64,000 bases of DNA from Acidovorax sp. Leaf191 (GCF_001424425.1 NZ_LMPT01000022.1:326858-390857); one strand, 5' to 3'; positions 40,967 to 50,410 are shown, counted from the stretch's first letter. Numbers and translations: made by a program. Notes: generated by a model not told the origin, from the letters alone.

Positions 40967-43900
40967 TCACGCATGCTGCAGCCCGCTGGCGTTGGTGCTG
41001 CGCACCAGCGCCTCGAACTCGGCCACCGGTACCGGCGGGCTGAACAGGTAGCCCTGCCAGGCGTGGCATTGGTGGCGCTCCAGAAACTCGCGCTGGGCTT
41101 CGGTCTCCACCCCCTCGGCGATCACGCGCAGGCCCAGGCTGGTACCCAGCGCCACCACGGTGCGCGCGATGGCGGCATCGTTGGGGTCGGTGAGCACGTC
41201 GCGCACAAAGCTCTGGTCGATCTTGAGCTGGTCCAGTGGCAGCCGCTTGAGGTAGGCGAGCGAAGAATACCCGGTGCCGAAGTCATCCAGCGAAAAGCCC
41301 AGTCCATAACCCTTGAGCTGCCCCATCTTCTCGATGGTGTCTTCCACATCCTGCAGCAGCAGGCCCTCGGTCATCTCCAGTTTGAGCTGGTGTCCCGGCG
41401 CGCCCGAGCTGGCCAGCGCCTGCAGCACCTGGGCCACGAAGTTGTGCTGGTGGAACTGGCGCGGGCTCACATTCACCGCCAGGCTCAGCGCCGCCAGTTC
41501 GGGGTGTTCCGCCCAGGCCGACAGCTGGCTGCAGGCCATCTTGAGCACCCATTCGCCCAGGGGCAGGATGAGGCCCGTCTCTTCGGCCAGCGGGATGAAG
41601 TGCGCGGGCGAGACAAAGCCGTCGCGCGGGTGGCGCCAGCGCAGCAGCGCCTCGGCCCCGGTGATGCGGCCGCGGTCGATCTGCGGCTGGTAGTACAGCT
41701 CGAACTGGCCCAGCGCCAGGCCGATGCGCATGTCGCGCTCCAGCGTGGCCCGCGCGCTCACGGCGGCCTGCATCTTGGGGTCGTAGTAGCGCAGCGTGTC
41801 GCGGCCTGCGCTCTTGGCCTGGTAGAGCGCGAGATCAGCGCGCTTGAGGAGTTCGTCCACCGTCTCGCGCATGCCGCTGAACACGGTGACGCCCATGCTG
41901 AGCGAGCTGTGGTGCGCGGCGCCGTGCAGCATGTAGGGCGCGCGCAGCGCCGCCAGGATGCGCTGGCCCACCTCCTCGCTGCGCGCGGCGGCTTCTTCGG
42001 GGTTGTCGCCCAGGTCTTCCAGCACCACGACGAACTCGTCGCCCCCCTGGCGGGCGACGGTGTCGTCCTCGTGCACGCATTCACGCAGGCGCTGCGCCAC
42101 CTGCAGCAGCAGGTGGTCGCCGCTGTCGTGGCCGCGGGTTTCGTTCAGGGTCTTGAAGTTGTCCAGGTCCAGCAGCAGCAAGGCCCCGCTGCGGTGGTGG
42201 CGCGTGCTCGCTGCCAGCGCCTGCTGCAGCCGGTCCATGAGCAGGCGGCGGTTGGGCAGGCTGGTGAGCGGGTCGTAGTAGGCCAGGTTGTTGATTTCCT
42301 CCTCGGCCGCCTTGCGCTGGCTCAGGTCCTGCATGGTGACCAGGTGCCCGCCTTCCACCTGCACGCCCGAGACCTCGATCGGGCGCTTGGTGCCGTCGCG
42401 GCAGGTGATGAGGTATTCGGCACCGGGGATCACGCCGTCCACGCCCGCGGCGCGCTTGACCGCAGCGCGCCAGCCGTCGCGCACGGCCTCGCGCTCGGCC
42501 ACATTGGGAAAGGCACGCTGCCACCAGGTGTCCACGTCGGGCACCTCGGCCTCGGTGTAGCCGCAGATCTCCACATAGCGCTGGTTGCGAAAGCCGATGC
42601 GCCCGTCCGGATGGACCAGGCACAGGCCCATGGGCAGCCGCTCCAGAATGCCGCGCAGCCGGTGCTCGTTGGTGCGCAGCGTGTCTTCCATGTGCTTGCG
42701 CGAGGTGATGTCCTGCACCACGGCGATGTGGCTGTCAGGCGTGGCGCCGGGCGACACCGTAAGGTCCGCCCAGACCAGGCGCCCTTCCTTGTGCAGGTAG
42801 CGCTTTTCGAGCCGGTACTCCGGGATCTCGCCGACCTTCAGGCGTTCGAGCTGCTGGACGTCCGCCGCCAGGTCACCCGGGTGGGTGATGGCCTGAAAAT
42901 TCAGGGCGAGCATCTCGTCGGGCGTGTAGCCCACGATGTCCGCATAGCGCTGGTTCACGCGCAGGAACCGCCCGGTGGTGCTGTCCAGCATGGCCACGCC
43001 CACGCTGGCCTGGTTGAACAGCGCGCGAAAGCGTTCTTCGCTCTCGCGCCGCGCGTCGTCGGACGCCTGGGCCCGCACGAGGGCCAGCGTGCGCTGGCGC
43101 ACCAGCAGCCCCACGGTGGATGCCAGCAGCAGCGACACCAGCACCCCGCCCGCCCCGGCCAGGATGGGCAGCCTCGCCTCAGAAGCCGACAGGAACGAGC
43201 GCGTGGGCAGAAAGGTCAGCCGCCAGCGCCGGTCGTGCACCGGCAGGTCCCGCACGAAGGGCACCGAACCCGGCAGCGCCGCGGACGACTGCGTGAGCAG
43301 CGTGCGCACCGTGGTGTCGGTCGTGCCCACGCGCACCGAGCCGTGGTCGGCCATCGATACCGCGATGCCGTTGAGCAGGCCCTGGCTGCCCAGCGCCTGG
43401 ACCAGGTCGTACACCCGAATGGTGGAGGCCACCGCACCCAGAAAGCGCGGCTCCGGCGTGCCCGCGGTGTAGTCGAACACCGGCACGCGGATCACGAAGC
43501 CGGGGCGGTGGGTTTCTTCCTGCAGCAGATCGAACGGCGCCGACGCCACGGTGTGGCCGCTGTCCCGGCTGTACTGCATGGCCGCCAGGTTGGTGGGCTG
43601 CGCGCTGATGTCGAGGCCCAGCACGCTCTCGTTGCCGGACATGGGCCAGAGGTACTCGGCCACGAAGTACTCGGCCCGGTCCCCCGGCGGGCGGATGGCG
43701 AAGTCGGGGTAGCCATTGGCGGAGATGGACCGGTCGGCGCGCACCCGGGCCTCGTAGGCAGCGCGCTCGGAGCCCGGCACCCAGCGGGTGAACGACAGGT
43801 TGCGCACGCCGGCGTAGCGCTGGCCCACCTCCAGGTCGCTGGCGGCGCGCTCGAACTCGGCGCGCGTGAGGTGGGGGTTGGCAGTGAATAGCCCGCGCAG

Positions 43901-44110
43901 GCCGTTGACGACCTCGGTGTGCCCCTCGATGCGCTGGCCCAGCGCATCGGCGAACGACCGGGCCTCCTGCACGAACCGCGCCTGCCCGACCTGGGCCACG
44001 GCCTGGGACTGCTGCCAGGCCAGCCACAGGCTCAGCGCGATGCCGAGCGTGGCCACACCTATCCCGGACAACCAATGCCGGTAGCTACCTGAATAGGTGA
44101 AGGAGGACAT
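40967..44110 (-). CDS. CHASE-PAS-PAS-GGDEF-EAL sensor protein (cyclic-di-GMP turnover)
   Basis: About 1047 residues. Membrane helix at 18-36, extracytoplasmic CHASE domain (about 50-300), second helix near 315-340, two PAS domains (about 365-480 and 490-610; the first with ITHPGDLAADV), GGDEF near 625-785 with RQGGDEF, and EAL near 795-1045 with AEALLRWRHP, NVSPRQF, LDDFGTGYSSLAYL and EGVET. The EAL catalytic residues look complete, so phosphodiesterase activity is likely. The GGDEF I-site position reads HEDD, not RxxD. Start ATG 44110 is chosen; GTG at 44188 would add 26 residues. Upstream, 44111-44362 shows no gene. Confidence 0.9.
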   Translation of the reverse strand: MSSFTYSGSYRHWLSGIGVATLGIALSLWLAWQQSQAVAQVGQARFVQEARSFADALGQRIEGHTEVVNGLRGLFTANPHLTRAEFERAASDLEVGQRYAGVRNLSFTRWVPGSERAAYEARVRADRSISANGYPDFAIRPPGDRAEYFVAEYLWPMSGNESVLGLDISAQPTNLAAMQYSRDSGHTVASAPFDLLQEETHRPGFVIRVPVFDYTAGTPEPRFLGAVASTIRVYDLVQALGSQGLLNGIAVSMADHGSVRVGTTDTTVRTLLTQSSAALPGSVPFVRDLPVHDRRWRLTFLPTRSFLSASEARLPILAGAGGVLVSLLLASTVGLLVRQRTLALVRAQASDDARRESEERFRALFNQASVGVAMLDSTTGRFLRVNQRYADIVGYTPDEMLALNFQAITHPGDLAADVQQLERLKVGEIPEYRLEKRYLHKEGRLVWADLTVSPGATPDSHIAVVQDITSRKHMEDTLRTNEHRLRGILERLPMGLCLVHPDGRIGFRNQRYVEICGYTEAEVPDVDTWWQRAFPNVAEREAVRDGWRAAVKRAAGVDGVIPGAEYLITCRDGTKRPIEVSGVQVEGGHLVTMQDLSQRKAAEEEINNLAYYDPLTSLPNRRLLMDRLQQALAASTRHHRSGALLLLDLDNFKTLNETRGHDSGDHLLLQVAQRLRECVHEDDTVARQGGDEFVVVLEDLGDNPEEAAARSEEVGQRILAALRAPYMLHGAAHHSSLSMGVTVFSGMRETVDELLKRADLALYQAKSAGRDTLRYYDPKMQAAVSARATLERDMRIGLALGQFELYYQPQIDRGRITGAEALLRWRHPRDGFVSPAHFIPLAEETGLILPLGEWVLKMACSQLSAWAEHPELAALSLAVNVSPRQFHQHNFVAQVLQALASSGAPGHQLKLEMTEGLLLQDVEDTIEKMGQLKGYGLGFSLDDFGTGYSSLAYLKRLPLDQLKIDQSFVRDVLTDPNDAAIARTVVALGTSLGLRVIAEGVETEAQREFLERHQCHAWQGYLFSPPVPVAEFEALVRSTNASGLQHA

Positions 44111-44362
44111 GGCGTGGCGTGCTGGGCGGGCAGTGTTCGGCGAGGGTGTCGCGGTGGCCGGATCGGGGGGCTCAAACCCTGTGTTCACGCGCAGGATAGC
44201 GGCAATCGAACGGGCTTTTGGGGCCCGGTGCGCGATAACAACTGGTTACCACCCATTATTGAGACAAAAGCGCGTCCACCGCAATACGGTCATGCGCAAG
44301 GCGCTATGAATTCATGAGCAAACTGCATAGACCCCGCACCAGTACATCGCCAGCCCGAGGGT

Positions 44363-45850
44363 CTACCCTGCCCCCGCGGTGGCAGCCACCGGGTAGGGCG
44401 CGAACCGGCTGCGGTTCTCGTTCACATCCAGCGCCCGGCCGATGGGCGGAAAGGCGCGCTGAGGGCAGGCCGGCCGCTCGCACACCTTGCAGCCCATGCC
44501 GATGGGGACGGCGGCGTCGGGGTTGGCCAGGTCGAGCCCTTGCGAATAGACCAGCTGCGGCGCGTGCCGCACATCGCAGCCCAGCGCCACGGAAAACTCC
44601 TTGCCCGGCGAGCCCCACCCCATGCCGCCGCGCGACACAGTGCGCGCCACCCACAGGTAGGCCCGCCCGTCGGGCATGCGGGCGATTTGCGGCACGATGC
44701 GGCCCGGCTGGGCGAACGCCTCGTACACGTTCCACAGCGGGCAGGTGCCGCCGATCTTGCTGAAGTGAAAGTGGGTGGCCGACTGGCGCTTGCTGATGTT
44801 GCCCGCTCGGTCCACCCGGATGAAGAAAAACGGCACACCCCGCGCGCCGGGCCGTTGCAGGGTGGACAGCCGATGGCACACCGTCTCGAAACCCACGCCG
44901 AACTGGTGGCCCAAGCGGTCGATGTCGTAGCGCACCGCCTCGGCCGCGCGCAAGAAGGCGGTGTAGGGCAACACCAGCGCCCCGGCGAAGTAGTTGGCCA
45001 GGCCGATGCGCGCCAGCGCCCGCGCCTGGTCGCTCGACAAGCCTGCCGCGTCCGCGAGCCGCGCCAGCGGCGGGCCCATTTCCAGAAACGCCAGCTGCGT
45101 TGCCATCTGGAAAGCGCGCTGCCCGGGCTCCAGCCCGGCCGCGAGTTGCAACACGCCGGAGCCGGGCTCGAACACCCGCTGGGCCTGGCCCGGCAGATCG
45201 ATCGCGCTCACCACCCGCACCCCGTGGGCCTGCAGCAGCCGCTGGGCCAGCGCCTCGCCCGCGCGGCCCGGCTGCAGGGCCCATTCGGCGGCGCAACGCT
45301 CGGCCGCATCGTCCAGCTCTGCGATGTGGTTCTGGCGCGCGAAGAAGAAGTCGCGTACTTCTTCGTACGCCATGGGCAGGTGGCCGCCCGCCAGCGGCGG
45401 CGCCGCCGCCGCGCCACGCTCGTCGCCCAGGCCCCACTGGGCGTTCTGGGCGCTCAGCGCCTCCAGCCGCTCCAGGGCCTGGCGGTGCCGCTGGTGCAGC
45501 GCCAGCAGCGTGCGGGCCACTGCCGGCATGCCGGCGGCCAGCTCGCGGATCTCGGCCAGCGACACGGCGTCGCCCGCACCCTCGCCGCCCAGGCCCGCGG
45601 GCAGGTCGGACAGCACCTCGCGCAGGCCTGTGATCAGGCGCGCCTCGTCATCGTCCGAAAAGCGCTGCACATCCACGCCGAACACCGCGTTGATCTTGAG
45701 CAGCACCGGCACGGTGAGCGGCCGCTGGTTCTGTTCGAGCTGGTTGAGGTAGCTCGCCGACAGGTCCAGCGCGCGCGCCAGCGCCACCTGGGTCATGCCC
45801 CGCTCCTCGCGCAGGCGGCGCAGGCGCACGCCCATGAACGTCTTTTTCAT
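44363..45850 (-). CDS. short-chain fatty acyl-CoA regulator (ScfR-type XRE regulator) of the propionate genes
   Basis: A 495-residue regulator. Residues 8-65 form an XRE helix-turn-helix (MTQVALARALDLSASYLNQL). The middle region is IrrE/M78-like but its HExxH is degenerate (QMATQLAFLEM), so no protease activity is expected. The C-terminal DUF2083 part contains HFHFSKIGGTCPLWNVYE, GCKVCERPACPQRA and NENRSRFAPYP with a conserved Cys set. ScfR/RamB-like proteins sense short-chain acyl-CoA and control methylcitrate genes. Divergent from the thioesterase-prpC-acnD genes with TTCGCAAA repeats between, matching that role. ATG 45850. Confidence 0.85.
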   Translation of the reverse strand: MKKTFMGVRLRRLREERGMTQVALARALDLSASYLNQLEQNQRPLTVPVLLKINAVFGVDVQRFSDDDEARLITGLREVLSDLPAGLGGEGAGDAVSLAEIRELAAGMPAVARTLLALHQRHRQALERLEALSAQNAQWGLGDERGAAAAPPLAGGHLPMAYEEVRDFFFARQNHIAELDDAAERCAAEWALQPGRAGEALAQRLLQAHGVRVVSAIDLPGQAQRVFEPGSGVLQLAAGLEPGQRAFQMATQLAFLEMGPPLARLADAAGLSSDQARALARIGLANYFAGALVLPYTAFLRAAEAVRYDIDRLGHQFGVGFETVCHRLSTLQRPGARGVPFFFIRVDRAGNISKRQSATHFHFSKIGGTCPLWNVYEAFAQPGRIVPQIARMPDGRAYLWVARTVSRGGMGWGSPGKEFSVALGCDVRHAPQLVYSQGLDLANPDAAVPIGMGCKVCERPACPQRAFPPIGRALDVNENRSRFAPYPVAATAGAG

Positions 45851-45873
45851 CGATTGGCCTCGGCAACAAATAA

Positions 45874-45966
45874 TTTCGCAAAATTTGCAATCTGCGGGGA
45901 TTTCATTCGCAAACATTCGCCAATTCAGCCCTTCTGCAGGGCCGCTATTGTGCGTAGATTGCGAAG
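45874..45966. promoter_or_regulatory. candidate ScfR operators: TTCGCAAA repeats in the divergent promoter
   Basis: TTCGCAAA occurs at 45876-45883 and 45906-45913. The first is part of GCAAA-A-TTTGC (45878-45888), a palindrome with a central base. TTCGCCAA follows at 45916, and ATTGCGAAG, the inverted form, at 45958-45966 touching the thioesterase start. RamB-type regulators bind similar TTTGCAAA sites. Spacing of 30 bp fits binding on one DNA face. Confidence 0.5.
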
Positions 45967-45967
45967 C

Positions 45968-46357
45968 ATGACAACCCCCAACGGCACCCTGGAGCTCACG
46001 GAAATCATCTTTCCCGAGCACGCCAACCACTACGGCACCCTGTTCGGCGGGCATGCGCTGCTGCTCATGTCCAAGGCGGCGTTTCTGGCCGCCCGCAGCG
46101 CGGCCGGCAGCAACGTGGTGATGGCTGGCGTGAGCGACGTGCGATTCGTGGCGCCCGTGGGCGTGGGCCATGTGCTCACCCTGCGCGCCTGGGCGACGCG
46201 GCTCGGGCGCAGCTCGCTCACCGTGTGCGTGGCCGGCTTCGCGCAGGCGCTGGGCTCGCCCGCCGAAGAGGTGCTCCAGGGGGTGTTCGAGATGGTGGCG
46301 GTGGATGCCAAGGGCCGCCCCGCACCCATCGCCCATGCCTATCTGGCACCACAGTGA
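45968..46357 (+). CDS. hotdog-fold acyl-CoA thioesterase-like protein
   Basis: A 129-residue protein of the BACH/YciA acyl-CoA hydrolase group: NHYGTLFGGHALLLMSKAAF, then VGVGHVLTLRAWATRLGRSSL. In YciA and related enzymes the second motif holds the catalytic Asp (MD...); here the position is Ser (MSKAAF), so activity on acyl-CoA is not assured. It opens the rightward prp gene set, 16 bases before prpC, in the place where prpB often sits. Might hydrolyse or bind propionyl- or methylmalonyl-type CoA esters. Confidence 0.82.
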   Translation: MTTPNGTLELTEIIFPEHANHYGTLFGGHALLLMSKAAFLAARSAAGSNVVMAGVSDVRFVAPVGVGHVLTLRAWATRLGRSSLTVCVAGFAQALGSPAEEVLQGVFEMVAVDAKGRPAPIAHAYLAPQ

Positions 46358-46373
46358 CACCCCAGGAGACCCC

Positions 46374-47537
46374 ATGACCATGGAAACAACGACCCCTACC
46401 GCAGGCTTCAAGCCCAAGAAATCCGTCGCGCTGTCGGGCGTGACTGCCGGCAGCACTGCGCTGTGCACCGTGGGCCGCACGGGCAACGACCTGCACTACC
46501 GGGGCTATGACATCCTCGATATCGCCGAGGTCTGCGAATTCGAAGAGATCGCCCACCTGCTGGTGCACGGCAAGCTGCCCACGCGCGCCGAGCTCAAGGC
46601 CTACAAAACCAAACTCAAGGCCCTGCGCGGCCTGCCGGCCAGCGTGAAGGACGCGCTGGAAAAGCTGCCTGCCAGCAGCCACCCGATGGATGTGATGCGC
46701 ACCGGCGTCTCGGCCCTGGGCTGCGTGCTGCCCGAAAAGGACGACCACAACACGCCCGGCGCCAGGGACATCGCCGACCGGCTGCTCGCCTCGCTCGGCT
46801 CCATGCTGCTGTACTGGTACCACTGGAGTACCCAGGGCAAGCGCATCGACGTCGAGACGGACGACGACTCCATCGGCGCCCACTTCCTGCACCTGCTGCA
46901 TGGCGCCCGCCCCGGCGCGGCCTGGGAGCGCGCGATGCACACCTCGCTCAACCTGTATGCCGAGCACGAGTTCAACGCATCGACCTTCACCGCGCGCGTC
47001 GTGGCGGGCACGGGCAGCGATGTGTATTCGTGCATCACCGGCGCCATCGGAGCACTGCGCGGCCCCAAGCATGGCGGGGCCAACGAGGTGGCCTTCGAGA
47101 TCCAGAAGCGCTACGACAGCCCGGACGAGGCAGAGGCCGACGTCCGCCGGCGCGTGCAGGCCAAGGAGGTCGTGATCGGCTTCGGCCACCCGGTCTACAC
47201 CGTGAGCGACCCGCGCAATGGCGTCATCAAGGGCGTGGCGCGGTCCCTGTCCGAGGAGGCGGGCCGCACCAAGATGTTCGACATCGCCGAGCGGCTCGAG
47301 TCGGTGATGTGGGAGGCCAAGAGCATGTTCCCCAACCTCGACTGGTTCAGTGCGGTGAGCTACCACATGATGGGCGTGCCCACCGCCATGTTCACGCCGC
47401 TGTTCGTGATCGCGCGCACCAGCGGCTGGGCGGCGCACATCATCGAGCAGCGCCTGGACAACAAGATCATTCGCCCCAGCGCGCATTACACCGGGCCGGA
47501 CAATCTGGCGTTTGTGCGGATCGAGGACCGTGTTTGA
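46374..47537 (+). CDS. prpC: 2-methylcitrate synthase PrpC
   Basis: A 387-residue citrate-synthase-family enzyme that condenses propionyl-CoA with oxaloacetate. Catalytic His in GPKHGGANEVAF, His in GFGHPVYTVSDPRN, and Asp in NLDWFSAVSYHMMG. Short N-terminus and VALSGVTAGSTALCTVG opening are typical of methylcitrate rather than type II citrate synthases. AGGAG precedes ATG 46374 with good spacing. Confidence 0.96.
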   Translation: MTMETTTPTAGFKPKKSVALSGVTAGSTALCTVGRTGNDLHYRGYDILDIAEVCEFEEIAHLLVHGKLPTRAELKAYKTKLKALRGLPASVKDALEKLPASSHPMDVMRTGVSALGCVLPEKDDHNTPGARDIADRLLASLGSMLLYWYHWSTQGKRIDVETDDDSIGAHFLHLLHGARPGAAWERAMHTSLNLYAEHEFNASTFTARVVAGTGSDVYSCITGAIGALRGPKHGGANEVAFEIQKRYDSPDEAEADVRRRVQAKEVVIGFGHPVYTVSDPRNGVIKGVARSLSEEAGRTKMFDIAERLESVMWEAKSMFPNLDWFSAVSYHMMGVPTAMFTPLFVIARTSGWAAHIIEQRLDNKIIRPSAHYTGPDNLAFVRIEDRV

Positions 47538-47560
47538 CAGCCATGAGCGCTGCATCGTCT

Positions 47561-47584
47561 CCCTCTCCCGCGAGGGGAGAGGGG
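47561..47584 (+). repeat. family B repeat, short copy B1, after prpC
   Basis: CCCTCTCCCGCGAGGGGAGAGGGG: a self-complementary hairpin with the same arms as the full units near 50.3-51.0 kb. It is 24 bases after the prpC stop and could act as a transcript-end hairpin. Confidence 0.7.
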
Positions 47585-47638
47585 AATCGAAAGACAGTGA
47601 CGAACTGACAGGTATTTGAAGCCGAGCGACACAACACC

Positions 47639-50329
47639 ATGATGAACACCCGACATCGCCGGCCCTTGCCCGGCACCGCACTGGACTACTTCGACGCCCG
47701 CGCGGCCGTCGATGCCCTCACGCCCGGCGCGTGGGCCACCCTGCCCTACACATCGCGTGTGCACGCCGAGAACATCGTGCGCCGGGCCGACCCGGCCATC
47801 GTGGACGACTGCCTGCGCCAGCTGATCGGGCGCCGGCGCGAGCGCGACTTTCCGTGGTTTCCGGCGCGTGTGGTGTGCCATGACATCCTGGGCCAGACCG
47901 CGCTGGTGGACCTGGCGGGCCTGCGCGACGCCATCGCGGCCGCGGGTGGGGACCCCGCCCAGGTGAACCCCGTGGTGCCCGTGCAGCTGGTCGTGGACCA
48001 TTCGCTGGCCGTGGAATGCGGCGGGTCCGACCCCGGTGCATTCGCAAGAAACCGCGCCATCGAAGACCGCCGCAACGAAGACCGCTTTCACTTCATCGAG
48101 TGGACGAAAAAGGCCTTTTCCAATGTGCAGGTCATCCCCGCAGGCAACGGGATCATGCACCAGATCAACCTGGAGAAGATGTCGCCCGTGGTCCATGCCG
48201 ACAGCGGCGTGGCCTACCCCGACACCTGCGTGGGCACCGACAGCCACACGCCGCACATCGATGCGCTGGGCGTCATTGCCATCGGCGTCGGCGGCCTGGA
48301 GGCCGAGAACGTGATGCTGGGCCGCGCGTCGTGGATGCGGCTGCCGGAGATCGTGGGCGTGCAGCTCACCGGCCAGCGCCAGAGCGGCATCACCGCCACC
48401 GACGTGGTACTGGCGCTGACCGAGTTCCTGCGCCGGTCCAAGGTGGTCGGCGCCTACCTGGAGTTCTACGGCGAGGGCGCCGCCAGGCTCACCATCGGCG
48501 ACCGCGCGACCATCTCGAACATGGCCCCCGAGTACGGCGCGACCGCGGCCCTGTTCAGCATCGACGACCAGACGCTCGAGTACCTGGCGCTCACGGGCCG
48601 CACGCCGGGCCAGGTCCGTCTGGTGGAGACCTATGCCAAGGCCGCAGGCCTGTGGTCCGACACGCTGAGCGATGCGGTGTACGAGCGCACGCTGAGTTTC
48701 GATCTGTCCAGCGTCGTGCGCAACATGGCGGGTCCGTCCAACCCGCACGCGCGCGTGGCCACCAGCGACCTGGCGGCCCGCGGCATCGCCCGCGCATGGC
48801 AGATGCCGGCGGCCCACGAAGGCACCCTGCCCGATGGCGCCGTGGTGATTGCCGCCATCACAAGCTGCACCAACACCTCCAACCCGCGCAATGTGATCGC
48901 GGCGGCGCTGCTGGCGCGCAACGCCCACCGCTTGCGCCTGGCGCGCAAGCCCTGGGTGAAAACATCGCTCGCCCCTGGCTCCAAGGCCGTCGAGCTGTAC
49001 CTGCAGGAAGCAGGCCTGCTGCAGGACCTGGAACACCTCGGCTTCGGCATCGTGGGTTTTGCCTGCACCACCTGCAACGGCATGTCGGGCGCGCTCGACC
49101 CCGCCATAGAGCAAGAGATCATCGACCGCCAGCTGTACGCGACCGCCGTGCTGTCGGGCAACCGCAACTTCGACGGCCGCATCCACCCGTACGCCAGCCA
49201 GGCCTTCCTGGCCTCGCCGCCGCTGGTGGTGGCCTATGCGATCGCGGGCACGGTGCGCTTCGACATCGAAAACGACGTGCTGGCGGTGGTGGACGGCCGG
49301 GAGATCCGCCTCCAAGACATCTGGCCGAGCGATGCAGAGATCGACGCCGTGGTGAAAGCCGCCGTCAAGCCCGCACAGTACCGCGCCGTCTACGAGCCCA
49401 TGTTCGCGATCCGCGCCGACACTGGCGACGCGGTGAGCCCGCAGTACGGCTGGCGCCCGGAGTCCACCTACATTCGCCGCCCGCCATACTGGGACACCGA
49501 CGGCGTGGGGGCCCTGGCGGCCCACCCGCGCACGCGCCAGGGCATGCGCCCGCTGGCCATCCTGCCGGACAACATCACCACCGACCACCTCTCGCCGTCG
49601 AACGCCATCCTGCGGGACAGCGCAGCCGGCGAGTACCTGCACCGCATGGGCGTGCCCGAGGAAGATTTCAACTCCTACGCCACGCACCGCGGCGACCACC
49701 TGACGGCCATGCGGGCCACGTTTGCCAACCCCACGCTCCGAAACGAGATGGTGCGCAACCCCGACGGCAGCGTGCAGCCCGGGTCGCTGGCCAGGGTGGA
49801 GCCCGAAGGCCAGGTCCTGCGCATGTGGGAGGCCATGGAGACCTACCTGAACCGCCGCCAGCCCTTGATCATCATCGCCGGCGCCGACTACGGCCAGGGC
49901 TCGTCGCGCGACTGGGCCGCCAAGGGCGTGCGCCTGGCGGGTGTGGAAGTGGTGGTGGCCGAGGGCTTCGAGCGCATCCACCGCACCAACCTGATCGGCA
50001 TGGGGGTGCTGCCCGTGGAGTTCCAGCCCGGCACGAACCGGCTGACGCTGGGCCTGGATGGCACGGAAGTCTATGACGTGCAGGGGCTGTGCACGGCGCG
50101 GGCTGACTTGACGCTGGTGGTGCGGCGCCGAAGCGGCGAGGTGCTGCGGGTGCCTGTGGCCTGCCGGCTGGACACGGCGGAGGAGGTGTCGGTGTATGAA
50201 GCGGGGGGCGTGCTGCAGAGGTTTGCGCAGGATTTTCTGGAGCGGGGTGGCGGTGGTGCAGCGGCCCCCTCTCCCCAACCCCTCTCCTGCGAGGGGAGAG
50301 GGACTTCCCCGTGCGAACTGCGGTTTTGA
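47639..50329 (+). CDS. acnD: Fe/S-dependent 2-methylisocitrate dehydratase AcnD
   Basis: An 896-residue aconitase-superfamily enzyme acting after PrpC to dehydrate 2-methylcitrate; it works with PrpF. The 4Fe-4S ligands are in ITSCTNTSN and CTTCNGMSG, with DSHTPHIDALG and GSSRDWAAKG as substrate-site segments. AcnD and PrpF together replace PrpD in many betaproteobacteria. The last 25 residues or so (GGGGAAAPSPQPLSCEGRG and onward) run into a family B repeat and look like non-homologous read-through. Two ATGs overlap at 47639/47642. Confidence 0.95.
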   Translation: MMNTRHRRPLPGTALDYFDARAAVDALTPGAWATLPYTSRVHAENIVRRADPAIVDDCLRQLIGRRRERDFPWFPARVVCHDILGQTALVDLAGLRDAIAAAGGDPAQVNPVVPVQLVVDHSLAVECGGSDPGAFARNRAIEDRRNEDRFHFIEWTKKAFSNVQVIPAGNGIMHQINLEKMSPVVHADSGVAYPDTCVGTDSHTPHIDALGVIAIGVGGLEAENVMLGRASWMRLPEIVGVQLTGQRQSGITATDVVLALTEFLRRSKVVGAYLEFYGEGAARLTIGDRATISNMAPEYGATAALFSIDDQTLEYLALTGRTPGQVRLVETYAKAAGLWSDTLSDAVYERTLSFDLSSVVRNMAGPSNPHARVATSDLAARGIARAWQMPAAHEGTLPDGAVVIAAITSCTNTSNPRNVIAAALLARNAHRLRLARKPWVKTSLAPGSKAVELYLQEAGLLQDLEHLGFGIVGFACTTCNGMSGALDPAIEQEIIDRQLYATAVLSGNRNFDGRIHPYASQAFLASPPLVVAYAIAGTVRFDIENDVLAVVDGREIRLQDIWPSDAEIDAVVKAAVKPAQYRAVYEPMFAIRADTGDAVSPQYGWRPESTYIRRPPYWDTDGVGALAAHPRTRQGMRPLAILPDNITTDHLSPSNAILRDSAAGEYLHRMGVPEEDFNSYATHRGDHLTAMRATFANPTLRNEMVRNPDGSVQPGSLARVEPEGQVLRMWEAMETYLNRRQPLIIIAGADYGQGSSRDWAAKGVRLAGVEVVVAEGFERIHRTNLIGMGVLPVEFQPGTNRLTLGLDGTEVYDVQGLCTARADLTLVVRRRSGEVLRVPVACRLDTAEEVSVYEAGGVLQRFAQDFLERGGGGAAAPSPQPLSCEGRGTSPCELRF
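50265..50305 (-). repeat. family B repeat B2, at the end of acnD
   Basis: CCCCCTCTCCCCAACCCCTC then TCCTGCGAGGGGAGAGGG. It is the reverse orientation of B3 and codes for the final residues of AcnD (PSPQPLSCEGRG). Confidence 0.8.
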
Positions 50330-50410
50330 CGCGTGATTCGGTTATCGCCGCAGGCACAAAGCCGTCTAGCATTCCAACGAGCCGTTTTTCACCGACCCAG
50401 ATCATCCCTA

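Noticed and set aside
40721..43891. A 1056-codon plus-strand frame opposite the GGDEF/EAL genes
   Set aside because: A stop-free antisense frame caused by high third-position GC; the minus-strand proteins have full domain sets.
44111..44362. Search for a small gene or sRNA between the EAL protein and the ScfR-type regulator
   Set aside because: Only short ORFs without ribosome-binding sites and no terminator-like hairpin were found.
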